NCBI GenBank assembly: GCA_030737875.1 | Contig: CM060922.1 | Span: 232,666,335 to 232,730,334 of the forward strand | Source of the DNA: Allium sativum | Taxonomy: Eukaryota > Streptophyta > Magnoliopsida > Asparagales > Amaryllidaceae | Direction of reading: 5' to 3' | Length of the DNA: 64,000 nt | Part shown: in pieces, positions 11,225 to 22,599 of the stretch | Numbering within the stretch: the first letter of the stretch is position 1 | Layout of the letters: every line of letters starts with the position of its first letter | Translations under genes and position numbers: made by a program | Notes under the pieces: model-generated | The model's input: the letters and a program-made list of their open reading frames with translations, nothing else | Told to the model about the DNA's origin: nothing | The model's database searches: none

Positions 11225-12364
11225 TCAAAAGGCCTCAACACAGTCCGGAGTCCACTCGAAGTTCTTCTTTCCTCTTTTAATCAAATCAAAAAACGGAACG
11301 CATTTATCTGTGGCTTTAGAGAGAAATCTACTCAACGCAGCTACTTTCCCCGCAAGACTTTGGACGTCTTTAATTCTCCTCGGCTCTTCAATGTTTCTAA
11401 TCGCTGCTATTTGGCTAGGATTGATTTCAATTCCTCGGGAGCTCACAATGAAGCCTAGCAACTTTCCCGATGCCACTCCAAATGAGCATTTCAAAGGATT
11501 CAACTTCATCCGATAACTTCGCAGGATACCAAACATTTCCGCCAAGTCTTGCGTATGGCTGAAGGACTGTTTCGATTTGACAAGCATATCATCCACGTAA
11601 ACCTCCATAGTCTTCCCTATTTGATTATAAAACATTCTGTTCACCAAGCGCTGATAAGTGGCTCTGGCGTTTTTCAATCCGAATGGCATTACAACATAAC
11701 AATATAACCCCAAATTCGTAATGAAGCTCGTATGCTCTTGATCGGGCACGTGCATAGGAATTTGATTGTATCCGGAATATGCGTCCGTGAAAGAGAGAAG
11801 TTCATGACCTGCTGTCGAATCTACAAGCTGGTCAATCCTGGGAAGTGGGAAACTATCTTTTGGGCAAGCTTTGTTCAGATCTGAAAAATCAATGCACGTC
11901 CGCCACTTTCCATTCGGCTTCTTTACCAAGACGGGATTCGATACCCAGTCGGGATATGTCGAATCTCGAATAAACCCGTTCTGCTTCAGCTTCTCCACTT
12001 CCTCTTTGATAGCAGCCGACCTCTCTGGGCCTAGCATACGCCTCTTTTGCTTCACAGGCGGATGTTTTGGGTTTACATTTAATTTGTGACTTATAATGGA
12101 TGGCGATATCCCACACATGTCAGCGTGGGTCCAGGCAAACACGTCCAAGTTTGCCTTCAAGAAGTCCGTTAGTTCTTTGGCTCGACGTGGATCCAGTTGA
12201 GATCCAATCTTCAAAACTCTTGTTGGATCAGCTTTATCAATGGGAATTTCCACTGTCGCTTCATTAGGAGTTGCATTTCTAGTCTCTGGTTCCTCGTCTT
12301 TTCTGGGATCCACGTCTTCAGGCGTTCCTTTGGGCAACTCCTTCGGGGTCGATTTCTCTAATTG
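11225..12364 (-). pseudogene. pol: Tat reverse transcriptase
   Basis: All RT blocks are visible in order: the FAWTHADMCGISP lead-in, NGKWRTCIDFSDLNKACPKD, DAYSGYNQIPM, FGLKNARATYQRLV, the intact catalytic YVDDMLVKSK (about 11575-11600), then LGFIVSSRGIEINP. It copies the RNA genome into DNA. The segment ends at TGA 11225-11227 shortly after the RT/RNase H connection (EWTPDCVEAF), with the next domain in the same frame. Confidence 0.93.
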
Positions 12365-13339
12365 CTACGCCGAGCCCCCCTTTGGGGGACGCGAGGCATC
12401 TTTACTCTCGATGTTAAGTCCTTTCATCAACATCTTTAATTCGGCAACATAGCATGCCCGTCCGGAAACTTGATCCCCTCTCATTACTCCAGTTCCGGCT
12501 TCGGTTGGGAACTTAAGCAATAAACACCAAGGGGCGATACAAGCTCTGAACTCAGCAAGGGCAGGCCTCCCCCAAAATGCATTATAGGGCGAATCTACGT
12601 CCAACACTACGAACTGAAGCATCCGCACTCTTCTGCGTTCTCCTTGCCCCAAGGTCACGGGCAATTCTATGTATCCCATGGGAGCTGTTGACGCCCCGTT
12701 GAAGCCTCTGATCCATCCTTCACATGGCTTCAAATCTTCAGATTCAAGCTTCATCTGATCGAAAGACTTTTTAAACAAAATATTGACGGAACTTCCGTTG
12801 TCTACTAACACCTTATGAACCAAGGCCGACCCAATGGTGGTAGTAATGACCAACGGATCATCAGTGGGTGATTGAATCCCAGTATTATCTCTGCTGCGGA
12901 ATACCACGTCGTCAAACATTGTCTTCTGTTGTTTTATGGGGGCGATATCTTCCAAATCATCACCTTCATTCACATCTACGTGTTTGGCAGCATTTACATA
13001 TTGATCCATTGCTCTAAAGCTACGGATTGCTGGGTGAGGTCCACCCACTATGGAGTTGATAACAATTCCCTTGCCTTTCTGCTGCGCTGTATGCTTGGGA
13101 GCAGGTAGAATCTGTTTTGGAGCCTGCTCTCCTTGCCCCCTGTCCCTCGGGGCAACTTTATATTCATCCAGTTTCCCTTCACGCAGCAACTTCTCAATCA
13201 CATCTCTCAAATGCCGACATTCATTGGTTGAATGCCCATGAATTCCATGAAACAAACAAAACTTCCCAGTTGCCATTTCTTTCTCGGTCGAATCACGAGG
13301 TGGCGGTCTTTTGTATTGCAAAACATTGTACGTATCCAG
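12365..13339 (-). pseudogene. pol: Tat gag zinc-knuckle-like end and aspartic protease
   Basis: The segment opens with a Cys/His knuckle-like motif, CLFHGIHGHSTNEC (about 13235-13280), as in other Tat gag proteins. The retropepsin domain follows, with active-site VLVDNGSSVNILF near 12775-12815; D-N-G replaces the common D-T/S-G. The protease would cleave the polyprotein. The segment ends at TAG 12365-12367, in frame with RT. Confidence 0.85.
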
Positions 13340-14425
13340 TTAAATATTCTCCAAAGTGTCGTTCAACGGTGTATAGTTCTCATAAGTCTTGAATCGGGGC
13401 CTTTTGCTAGGATCACTTCCCCTATTCCTATTTCTTCTGTTACCGTTCGCATTACGGTTATTGTTGTTGCCCCCATTTCCAGAATTGTCGTTTCCACTCT
13501 TGTTTCCCACATTCACTTCAACTTTTCCGGAACTTTCCCTAGACTGCTTCACGGCGACGTTACTCTGAACATTTTCTTTTGATGCCGCTTCAGACTTTCT
13601 CTCTCGGTTTGCCCTGGCTTCCTCTCGTCTTAAATAAATATCGTCCTTTACATAGAATATCTCTCTCGTGGAGGGAGTCTTCCCAGAAAGGTAATCTCCA
13701 AACTCGGATTCAGGATCGTCTCCTTCCTTTAATGCCATCAGAATGATGGGCTCATGTGGGTCACTAACTTCAGTCACAGCTAAGTTATAACGGTCAAGAT
13801 ATGACCTCAAAGACTCTCCTGGCGCCTGCTTAATTCTTGATAATTCAATAACACTTTTGGACTTTCGGGTATGGAGTCGGAACTGATTCATAAAGCGTTC
13901 GCTCAGTTCCCTATAATTCGAAACCGAACGAGGGGGAAGTCGGTTAAACCAGAACAGCGCCACATCTTCTAAATAGATCGGGAATGCTTTACACTTCACT
14001 GCATCAGGGGCAGCAGCAGCATTCATGAGCCACGAGTATCGCATCAAATGCTGTCCCGGATCAGTTCTCCCATTGTACTTGTCCATCTGAGGCAGGTTAA
14101 AACGCCGGGGAAACTGAAAGTCTAGGATATCGTCAGTGAAAGGAGTATGGCTTCGCTCAATGTCATAATCTTCATTGGTATAGTTCCGGCTTTCGGACAT
14201 AATCTGGCACACCATTGCCTGTACATCAGCATTAGTTAGGGGCCGTTCAGGTTCCCTGGCCCTAGTATCTGGGTTCCTTCTGGGCTCTTGTTCAGGAGAT
14301 GCCCTTCTTCTTCGAGCTGCTTCTGCTCTATTCCGTTCCCTACGCTCCCGGTCGATCTCGGGAGGAGGGGACTGGAGCCTTTGCCCCTGAGTGGGATCAT
14401 TGTTTCCTAGTGCTCGTGCAATATC
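13340..14425 (-). pseudogene. gag: Tat gag core (Retrotrans_gag domain)
   Basis: This is the capsid-like part of gag, which assembles the particle. The sequence FPRRFNLPQMDKYNGRTDP begins the domain, followed by ALFWFNRLPP and the QAPGESLRSYLDRYN motif typical of plant gypsy gag. A basic, Asn-rich tail follows. The frame opens just after a TAG at 14426 and ends at TAA 13340-13342; both lie in one continuous reading frame with the flanking parts, and no indel is seen. Confidence 0.9.
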
Positions 14426-15088
14426 CTAGCGAGACCCCAAAGATCCGAATGTCAGCTGCTCCAAATTCTGAGGTCGTTCGAACGACCTTCGTTCACGGGG
14501 CCGCTCTTCCTCGGAAGAAGAAGACTGATCCACTGGTGTGTGACGAACCGGTGAGGGGGTTCTCTGTCTACGGAGTTCGCTAATCTCCCTGCTCATGAGT
14601 CTCATATTCTCCTGCATCATGAGATTGGTGCGCTCGTGGACTTTCATAGCCTCCCTAGTACTCTCAAGCATGTCAAGTAGGCGCGAGAAATCTCCTTGAG
14701 TAATGGGTGCAGATGGATTGACCCGATCACTGACCCTGGTGGCTGGAATCGGAGCATTCGTAGGAACTCGAGTAGAGGTTCCAACATCACCAAGTGTCGG
14801 ATCGGATCGGAGATAGGAGATCGGGTCGGTTCGGAGCTGGGGAGCCTGGTCGGGTCGGTACGTGGCAAGCTGCTCGGGTCGGTTCAGGTTGGGGGAATGC
14901 ACTGCTTCAGAATCTCCTACCCGGATCGGATCGGAGCTCTCCCCCTGAAGGCGGTTCGGGTTTCCTGCATCGGTCCGTCCTGCTGCTGAACTCTGCCCAC
15001 GAGACCTTGTCACAACCGCATTTTGCTGATCTTCGCCAGCTCCATTTCCTCGACCAGATTGAACTTCTTTGCCTTTTCCTTTGGCCAT
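14426..15088 (-). pseudogene. gag: Tat gag, N-terminal part
   Basis: The likely start is the ATG at 15088 (MAKGKGKEVQ), 125 bp after the primer-binding site. The upstream in-frame residues look like leader. The region is low complexity: an Arg/Ser/Pro-rich stretch in which RTDP/RSDP/RPDQ words repeat because the DNA beneath is a run of GATCCG-type motifs (about 14797-14960). A short Leu/Met/Glu helix-like segment follows, then an Arg/Ser tail. The frame ends at TAG (14426-14428) but continues in frame into the gag core, so this is a premature stop. Confidence 0.8.
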
Positions 15089-15212
15089 GGTTTCTTCAAC
15101 AATCACTTCGACAAATATCCAAGAGCGTCGAAACTTGAGGATTAACTTCTTTGAACTCAACGGTCCAAAAAGTAGAACGATAATCCCGAAAAACAAAGAA
15201 TTCAGGTGATTT

Positions 15213-15228
15213 CTCGGTTAAAGCACCA
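15213..15228 (-). other. Primer-binding site of the Tat element
   Basis: Three bases inside the 5' LTR, the - strand reads TGGTGCTTTAACCGAG, starting with the TGG that pairs with a tRNA CCA end. I cannot name the tRNA with confidence. The TGGTGCTTT opening resembles primer sites of other Tat-type elements as I recall them. Confidence 0.75.
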
Positions 15229-15231
15229 AAA

Positions 15232-16071
15232 TGTTAGACCAAAAAGTGGTTCTAACACCCAAATTGACTAAAAGTAGAATAAAATAAGATCAAAAGTAAA
15301 ATGAACACACATGATTTATAGTGCTTCGGCGAAGAAATGCCTACGTCCACTAGTCTTTCACTATTTTCAATGATGTAGTTGCAAATTACAATGAAATATT
15401 CACTGAACTTCTCTCACAACTCATTTATATTCACTCAATTTTCTAAAAACAAATGATGAAAGAAGATTTGGATTTTCCGGGAGTGTTGAAATTCGGGTTA
15501 TGAAGGTGGTTGAACTCTCGAAGTGCCGGAAAAAAGATCCTTTTCTTTGCCTCCAGACAGGGTATTTATAGGTGAGAATTTGCTCAGAACCCGATCCGGA
15601 TCGGAGCCACGTGTCATCCATCCCATCAGCCTCGGGTTCGGATGAATTTCTATGTTGACAACGCATCAGAGTAGTGGACGTTGAGGGTAGGAACTGGTCA
15701 CAGCCGATCCGAATAACCAGGCGCTCATGCAGGAGAGTGACGTGGAAGACAGGCTCGGGTCGGAGGGGTATGCACAAGGGGTTCGGATCGGAGTACCCGA
15801 TCCGACCCGGATTGACTTAGGACTAATTCCTGTGTTTACTCTGCTCCGCTCAGATCTATTGCACTCCGCTCCAGCTGGAAATAGGTTGCTCTCCGATCCG
15901 AACAGACGTGCCTCTCTAATTCCAACAACAATAGCTCACCGATCCGAACAGCAGACTTTATCCGATCCGAACCGCTACACTGCTCCGATCCGACCTGCTT
16001 CAGTGTTTTTCAAGCTGTTCAATATTTCACATCTTGACTTTGTGTTGCCCAGTTCACAAAGTGGGCTAACA
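15232..16071 (-). repeat. 5' LTR of the Tat element
   Basis: This is the upstream LTR for the - strand gag-pol unit. It starts at 16071 and ends at 15232, three bases before the primer-binding site. It has canonical TGTTAG/CTAACA ends and differs from the other LTR by about 20 substitutions. The 118-codon frame that both LTRs share is judged incidental because the TATA box lies inside it. Confidence 0.95.
15563..15570 (-). promoter_or_regulatory. TATA box of the Tat 5' LTR
   Basis: On the - strand the sequence reads CTATAAATACC. The equivalent in the other LTR is at 2524-2531. Transcription of gag-pol would start about 30 bp further left, near 15530. The GATCCG-type motif array begins about 30 bp upstream. 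Confidence 0.7.
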
Positions 16072-16197
16072 ATCCATCTTTTTTGTTTTAGCTTTGTCAA
16101 GTTGGAATTCTGAAGGGACCTTCAGAAATAAAAATCAGATACGTATATATTGTTCTTTCATAATTGGCCAAACTTAAACTATAGTTGAAACTTTCAG

Positions 16198-16609
16198 ATC
16201 TTGGACTTCACAGATCATATATGGACAGAATGCTTTTCAAATTACTTAGGAAGGTAGTTTCCTTTTCCTGTCACCATTATTTGTTTATGCAAGGGAAAAT
16301 ATGAAAAGTGCACCAAGTCCAGTTTCCATCTTTGTACATATAGATGCATCCTAGATCCATGCGAGGGCGTACATGATAAGCCACTGCTATATGAAAAAGG
16401 GCATTTTTTTTGTAAATTGCAATCATGCATTTTGAGCTGACATATTAGTTTATGTCCGCGTTCATCACTTTCGTTAAATGTCATTCCTAATTTCCAGTGA
16501 ATTAATTCTTTTGGTTTATAGGTGGAACAAGAAGCTAACTTATACAATAACTCTTTCCAAAGATGGTGTTTGTGATGTCACGAAACTCTACACAAGGTAG
16601 TGGCATGAA
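16198..16609 (+). pseudogene. PNG1: Captured fragment of a peptide:N-glycanase gene (three exons) in the CACTA
   Basis: Exon A (16198-16253) encodes ILDFTDHIWTECFSNYLG. Exon B (16344-16400) encodes LDPCEGVHDKPLLYEKG. Exon C (16522-16609) encodes WNKKLTYTITLSKDGVCDVT. Together they match the transglutaminase-like core of plant cytosolic peptide:N-glycanase, which removes N-glycans from misfolded glycoproteins. The catalytic His (in TDHIW) and Asp (in LDPCEG) are present, but the exon with the catalytic Cys is absent. Phases fit across both introns: GT...AG (16254-16343) and GC...AG (16401-16521). Exon C has TAG (16598-16600) where Lys is expected, and exon B is one codon short. Retained introns mean capture from genomic DNA. 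It cannot make an active enzyme. Confidence 0.88.
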
Positions 16610-19600
16610 GTATGTTTGTTTTTCCAACTCCGCATTGATCTTAACAGTGCATTGAAATCAAATATTTTAGCACTATGACTACATTCCCTGATTTTGAAGA
16701 GAAATACTTCCCCATATTCACAGCAAAACTGTTACATCCTCCAATATACAGAGTTGCTTATTACCCTTTTTCATTTTTCTTGAGATTACATCTAAGATAA
16801 ACTAATTTAGTCGAGTAACCACAGTATTTGGGAGATTATCATGAGAACAAATGTGACAAATGACACTACACATAACAACGTAAGTTCAACACTTTATTGA
16901 TGCACCGATCATTATCAAACAGGTACTAACTAGACGTAATATCACGACCGAACCTATTGTTGCTTCTGTGCTTTAATCCATAACAAACGAACGACGTGCA
17001 ACATATTTATCTGAACAAATACGCTTTACCTGTAGCTATAGATACAATTAATGAGCTTGTTGATATTATGAAAAGTAATATCAATGGAATGTATATCATG
17101 GAGTTTCCGAAAAGAAATAGAATTTTTTTCAGGTTTGGTTCATGCTAGTGGCGAAGAACTTCAATTGCTAAATTGTTGATGACATCTTTAGCAAGCTACC
17201 TATAAATTATATTTTTGTTGACTATTTGTTTATTTCAAATTGTTGTTGACATCTTTAGCAAGCTACCTATAAATAATATTATGGATAGAATTTGTTTCAG
17301 TCATGTATGAAATATTATGGAATGACATCTTTAGCAAGCTATCTATAAATCATAAGCATAATAGTCAACAAATTGTTGATGAAATCTTTAGCAAGCTACC
17401 TATAAATTATATTTTTTCCATAAAGTTTTTTGCCTCCCTTTGTGTTGAGCCTTGATTTGAATATTATGTTGAGAAAGATAGTCATTGCTTACTATTATTT
17501 ACAATGTTGCTTAGCCTTTGATTTTATCAAAATCTGCTGAGAAGTTATGAGCAGGATATACAAATCAACCGTTAATATATTATATTCTGATGTTGCCCTT
17601 CGTATTCAAAATTAATCATATAAAGATATCTATTCATGTAATTTATCATTAAAGGTCAATTTTCATCCAGGATACAAATAGATTTGGCTCCAATTTATTC
17701 ATGTATTTGTTTCTGTATGTACACGTCCTTTAGTTAATTGTGATGCCTATCATGGACCTATTTTTAATTTATCTTTACTTATTAATACACTTTTTATTTT
17801 AAAACTTTCCTTATTCAATATTTGTGCTCTAAAGTAAATTATGTCTGCCCTTAAAAACTTTGATTTCTCATATATTAGATCTTCTAGCGTGTACTTCAGA
17901 AAAATTGAGACTTCCTGTTTCATATGGTAATATTTAATAACAATATTATACTATAATATATTTTTATACCTTTTATCATGTGCTTACGATTGGTAATAAC
18001 GTTTGTATAAAAGCATCCTACAACTATATTTATAACGAACGGGCTATAGATAAACTGTAATTGACAATGTTTGTATAAATTCCCCTGTTGTTGCATTATG
18101 ACAACTATTATCTGGTTTGTCTGTTTAGGTGAATTGGCATCTTCGAGTTCAGAGTCAAAATGAAATCAACTACAAAGTAGCATGCCTTAAGATGCTGCAG
18201 CATTTTAGTATCCAATCCTTTCTTCTACCTGCAAGTAACCATCTGGCAGAGATAAGTTTAGAGATGTATAAACTGGATTGAAAGATTTGGGGTTCTCACT
18301 ATATAAAATGAAGGTACACATTTTTAACTTATAGCTCTTTTCTTCATGTGTTTGAAATCCCTTCTTCTGAACTAGTTCTTGCATCAAGCTATATTCAACT
18401 CAGCCATTTTGTTCAATAGATGTTGCCTGTCAAGATTGTCCATCATCACTGATTATTTATCTCTAGAAAAACTTTAATTCTTCACACTGAATAGCTCAAG
18501 GAAGAAAACAATGTATATATAGTGTTTGTTAATTGTAGAGGAAGTACGTTCCTTAACTTTATGACGGTGTATCTATTAGTACTCAATTTTTTTTTTATAT
18601 AAACTTCATTTTCCTATGCTCAGTAAACATGACATAGTTTAATAAAAATATGGTTAACAACTTAAATCAAAGCTGGCCATATATGCTACGAATTTCTGTT
18701 TTATATCTAATTAAACCCAAAATGAAATTCGTTAGCCTCCTAAAATAGTTCCTAATCGAAGTTTTGAAATATAAATTATACTTGTTAAGGCTTTTAGAAC
18801 TAAACCTGAAACTAACTTGTTTTAGGAGTTGTTCACCTACAGCTACTTAAAATTTATGCAGTGACAGCTTCAGTGTTGGTTTTTTTCCTTCAAAATTAGG
18901 TGTAATCGAATTATTGACATCATCAGAGTGAAGTCAAGATATAATTTATGTTTCTTTTACAATTACAGCAAAAATGATTAGAGTTTATATCATATATTTT
19001 TTACCTTGTTCCATGTTTCAATAAGAAAATGAAATATGGATCCGTCACTCACATCACAATTCTATTGTGTTGTCATGCACGCCCAGCATGTATGTGATCA
19101 TGCCTGTTACACCCAACCCCTTATGTTATGACCCATGTGCTTGGAGCCTAGTTCTTACATCGATAACCTCATCTCATAGGAAACCGGATAATGCTACTAG
19201 ATTAGAGATCCTTGGAGGTGTCAGTACAAAAATTGGTTCGCAGCATGGGAAAACTTGGCAAAGGTTGCACTAAGATATTGTACAAGTGGAACTGCTGGTT
19301 CTAGGTTTAAATGTATGCTTAGAAAATCACTCCGTGGTCGAGGTAAAGAGGGAGATGAGATATGTGAGGATTTAGGAAGCTGATTAGGTAGTACCACCTA
19401 AATTTTAACTTCAATCAGCACAGTTAAAGTAAATTCAGATAAATTAAACATTAGCAATCTTCATTCCTACAAATTTATGTGAACCAGCAAAATTTTTATT
19501 GTTAGTAGTCATTAATAGTTGTAGCAGAATTACATTCATGGGCTCAAAAAGTTGATTGAAATGAGCATAGGTAATGATGGGAATCTGCTCCCTGATAGGT

Positions 19601-19869
19601 TCAAAAAGTCTAGCAGCAATACTAAGTCAATTGTTGGCTCTATGAGCCAACTCAGCTTTGTGCCTCGTTGTTCCAAGCGGTCCTCCTATTTTTGATTTCA
19701 TAACTATTCTCCACATTTTCATCACTACCCAGGATTCGCACCCTATAATTTTCTATGCACCGTGGCCATGTCGAAGCATACAGATGTCTCAACACCAGTA
19801 TGTTCTCAATTCGAGACGACGCTTGCAGTTGACCCGTGGCCATTGACTAACCTTTCATACTCCCCATAG
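16610..19869. other. CACTA right arm, AT-rich, no recognisable gene
   Basis: No supported coding region. The DNA looks intron-like (AT-rich, short frames), continuing from the PNG1 donor at 16610. It holds the repeat cluster at 17173-17411. Around 19060-19275 is a 68-codon open frame with more balanced composition, which I do not recognise. Confidence 0.5.
17173..17411. repeat. Four dispersed copies of a 27-35 bp word
   Basis: GACATCTTTAGCAAGCTACC followed by TATAAAT occurs at about 17181, 17248, 17333 and 17380 (one with GAAATC, one with TATC). The spacing is uneven, 47-85 bp. A stretch 'atagtcaacaaattgttgatga' near copy 4 is partly complementary to 'ttgttgactatttgtt' after copy 1. Confidence 0.75.
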
Positions 19870-20238
19870 GGGTCCCCCTCGCAGCCTGTTCCTGAGCGCC
19901 ACCCAACCAAATCGGATGTCACCCAGCTTGTTGAGTGCGCCATCACGCCTTCGCTACCTCCCACATTACCTTGTATCCTCCCTAGCCTGGTGCGTCCCCG
20001 CTCAGCTCCTTCTACTACTGACCTTCAGCCTCATGCTGCCTATGATAACAGTTCTCATGGCAGACCCCGTAAACGACATGTGGTAGAGCATCCAAAGATT
20101 GCTGTACAAGCTGCTACTGTAAACTTGTCTCGTTTAAAGTTCCGTGCCAAAGACGATGACCTGCTTTCTAACGGCAATGCACGATCCGGCCTTCCTAACT
20201 CAACCGGCTCTGCTTCAACGTCTCGTTCTACAACATGA
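19870..20238 (+). pseudogene. Unrecognised open frame in the CACTA, possible captured exon
   Basis: The frame is open for 122 codons after a TAG at 19867 and ends in TGA at 20236-20238. It has no ATG near its start, so it would be an exon or fragment. The product is Pro/Ser/Thr-rich and has a basic patch (HGRPRKRHVVEHPKIAVQ). Base composition is clearly less AT-rich than its surroundings, which fits captured coding DNA. I do not recognise the family. Confidence 0.4.
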
Positions 20239-22548
20239 TGACATGTCTAGCCTCAAATGGTGCACTTCACTCCACATTTTTTGATGATGTGCATGCTTGA
20301 AGTATGGCATGTTCTGATCTCCTTTTACTATCTCCTACTAGCAGCATGTCACATTCTCATTTTATCACATTGAGCATTGGATCTTCACAATATTAAACCT
20401 TTCTTCAGAATTATTTTGTTTTATTTTTTAAAAAAGGAAAAATATGTGGAGTGAAAAACATGATAAGGATATTATCATACGGGATGAAAAGAAACACTGT
20501 AACAAAATCACCATAATGATTAAGGTTGAGAGTACATTAAATTAACACTGAGAGTTAGTGACAAAGTTTCTTAAACATGACTCAGATTCCACTAGTTAGT
20601 GACAGTTTCTTAAACATGACTCGGATTCCACTTCATGTCCCCATCATTGGTTTACACTTGTATTTAAGTAATGGATTCTATGCCTAGTAAGTAAGTTGAA
20701 TTAAAATATAATAAACACTGGGAGAATACAGGGGCTGTATAATTTAGGCAAAAAAAGTGTTTTGGTAACTGGAATAGCACAAGTACATGCTCCGCTCCCT
20801 TGGTTCACAGAACGATGATCAAGGTGGAACACTTGCACATTATATTTTTTTTTAAAATGAGTTGGCTTACGATTTAGTTTATTTGCAGGTAGTGTATGCA
20901 TGCTTGGTGATATTGTCACACTCGTTCATGCAACTAAGCCAAGGGAGGAAGCAATATTGAATATTAATGAATTTCTGGAGCAAGATAAAGTTTGGTGAAT
21001 TAAAGGATTTGCATGGAAATCCAGGCTTGTTGAGGCATTAGCATTGTTGTGTATGATAACAACAAAGGAAGTTGACTCATTGATGAGAATTGGTTTTTTG
21101 TCTGGAAGTTTTAGCAAGGTGGTAGAAATCGAATGAGAGCATGTGGATGTGGAAGAGGTGCAATATGTGCATGGTATTGTACTGGAAAGATGATATTACA
21201 ACATTGATATTTGTTGTATTTCATGGCGTTTTATGACTGGCTGAAGTGTTTGATAAGTGGTTAGTTAATATGTGGATTTGGAGCTGTGGGGATAGACGGT
21301 ATGGAAGCTTTATTAACTGTTTTATGCTGATTTTTTTTTACTATTCCAGTGAGCAAGTTTTGTATCTTAATTGATTTAATTAAATGTTTTATGTTGATTT
21401 TGTTATTATTCATGTTACAGGCTGCTGCAATGTTGCCTTTGGAAGCTTTATGTGTCGTGAGGAAACCGACTGATGCACGAGAAAGGTTTGTGCTTTTAAA
21501 ATTTGGGAATTGGAATCCATAGATAATATGTTTTTAGTTGCATTACATTGTCCATATTAGTGATGGTATTGTAGTTGATTGGTAACAGTTACGAAGTCCT
21601 AAAGCATTGGTATTTGTTTCTTTTAACTTATATAGGTTGTTTTCCACTTTTTGAAAATTAAAACCAATTCATTTTGACATTCAAAAGGCAGAAAGTGACT
21701 TATGTCGAATCAAATGGGACGCTAGTGATCTTTGTATTCCAGTTTGCTGCATGTTCTCATTCTAGCAGAAGCTGTAAAACGGCTGTAACTTTCCTGAGTG
21801 GATAAGCAAAGCAAGTAGCAAAATTTAATAGGATATGCACAATTGATTAGTAATGAAAACTTGGAACTAATTGCAGTATCCTTCTGATGTTCAGTGTGTA
21901 TGAAAGTATGTGCAGTTGAAGTATAAGATAATTTTGTTAATGAATTTTAAAAATAGCTTACGTAGCATCCCTAGTTTTAAAGTTTTATGTTCAATCTGGC
22001 CTAACGTGGAAATAAAATTACAACCGTTCTTCTGAAGATCTGCTTTTAGCATGTTAAGTTTGTGGTAGGATATACGTGCACTGTCACAGCTGAATTACGT
22101 CTATTTGATGATGAATTTTTACAGTGGAACAATTAGTAAGTTATAAGAGATATTGTGTTTGTGGGTGTATGTACATCTATATATTGACTAACATACGTAT
22201 GTTTGTGCTTCTTTTTGGTAGGTGCTGTATGATCCTTCTGAGGTTGATACATTATGTCATTCTTCCTCGTTCAAATCGGTCATGATTGTCGATGTTGATG
22301 AAAGTATTTTTAGTATGTATCCATTTTGGTTTGCTACGGCCGTATGCATTGTTAGCTTTTATCAAAAATATTTATGTCTAATTCTTCATGTATGAAATAT
22401 TATGGATACATATATTTTGTGATTTGGCTTATGACTCCATTTGTGTACTTACATTAATGTGATAAATGTTGTTTTTTGAATTGTTATTGTATATTACTAG
22501 AATAAAAAATGTAAGCTTTGAATGTTATGGAACCAAAAAATGTGCAAT

Positions 22549-22551
<3 letters not shown>
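20239..22551. other. CACTA right arm, possible exon remnants
   Basis: No complete gene. Three short stretches have splice-like borders: about 20889-20990 (after TTTGCAG), 21421-21486 (after TTACAG; reads AAAMLPLEALCVVRKPTDAR) and 22223-22310 (after TTGGTAG; reads VLYDPSEVDTLCHSSSFKSV). I cannot identify the parent gene or genes. The remainder is AT-rich, intron-like sequence. Confidence 0.4.
20554..20632. repeat. Two tandem copies of about 41 bp
   Basis: GTTAGTGACAAAGTTTCTTAAACATGACTC... is repeated from 20595 with a 3-base deletion and one substitution. Confidence 0.85.

Positions 22552-22581
<30 letters not shown>
22552..22581. repeat. Poly-T tract of 30 bases
   Basis: An uninterrupted run of T just before the CACTA subterminal region. 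It could mark the poly(A) tail of a retroposed insert in - orientation, but I see no flanking duplication to prove it. Confidence 0.8.
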
Positions 22582-22588
<7 letters not shown>

Positions 22589-22599
22589 GTTCTACCTAT

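Larger units (their letters stand above)
2193..16071 (-). mobile_element. Complete Ty3/gypsy Tat-lineage LTR retrotransposon with antisense ORF
   Basis: Two 840-bp LTRs with TGTTAG...CTAACA ends (left copy ends CTCACA) are flanked by a perfect 5-bp duplication ATCCA (2188-2192 and 16072-16076). A primer-binding site, polypurine tract, gag, protease, RT, two RNase H domains and integrase lie on the - strand in the order typical of Ty3/gypsy. The second RNase H and an antisense coding unit between pol and the 3' LTR are hallmarks of plant Tat elements. The LTRs differ by about 20 substitutions and no indel, so the copy is fairly young. Coding frames carry stops, so this copy cannot make full-length proteins. 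Confidence 0.96.

Noticed and set aside
13232..13582. Long + strand frames opposite the Tat gag and protease
   Set aside because: They are complements of real gag-pol coding sequence and show no domain; unlike 4403-8093 they have no independent coding character.
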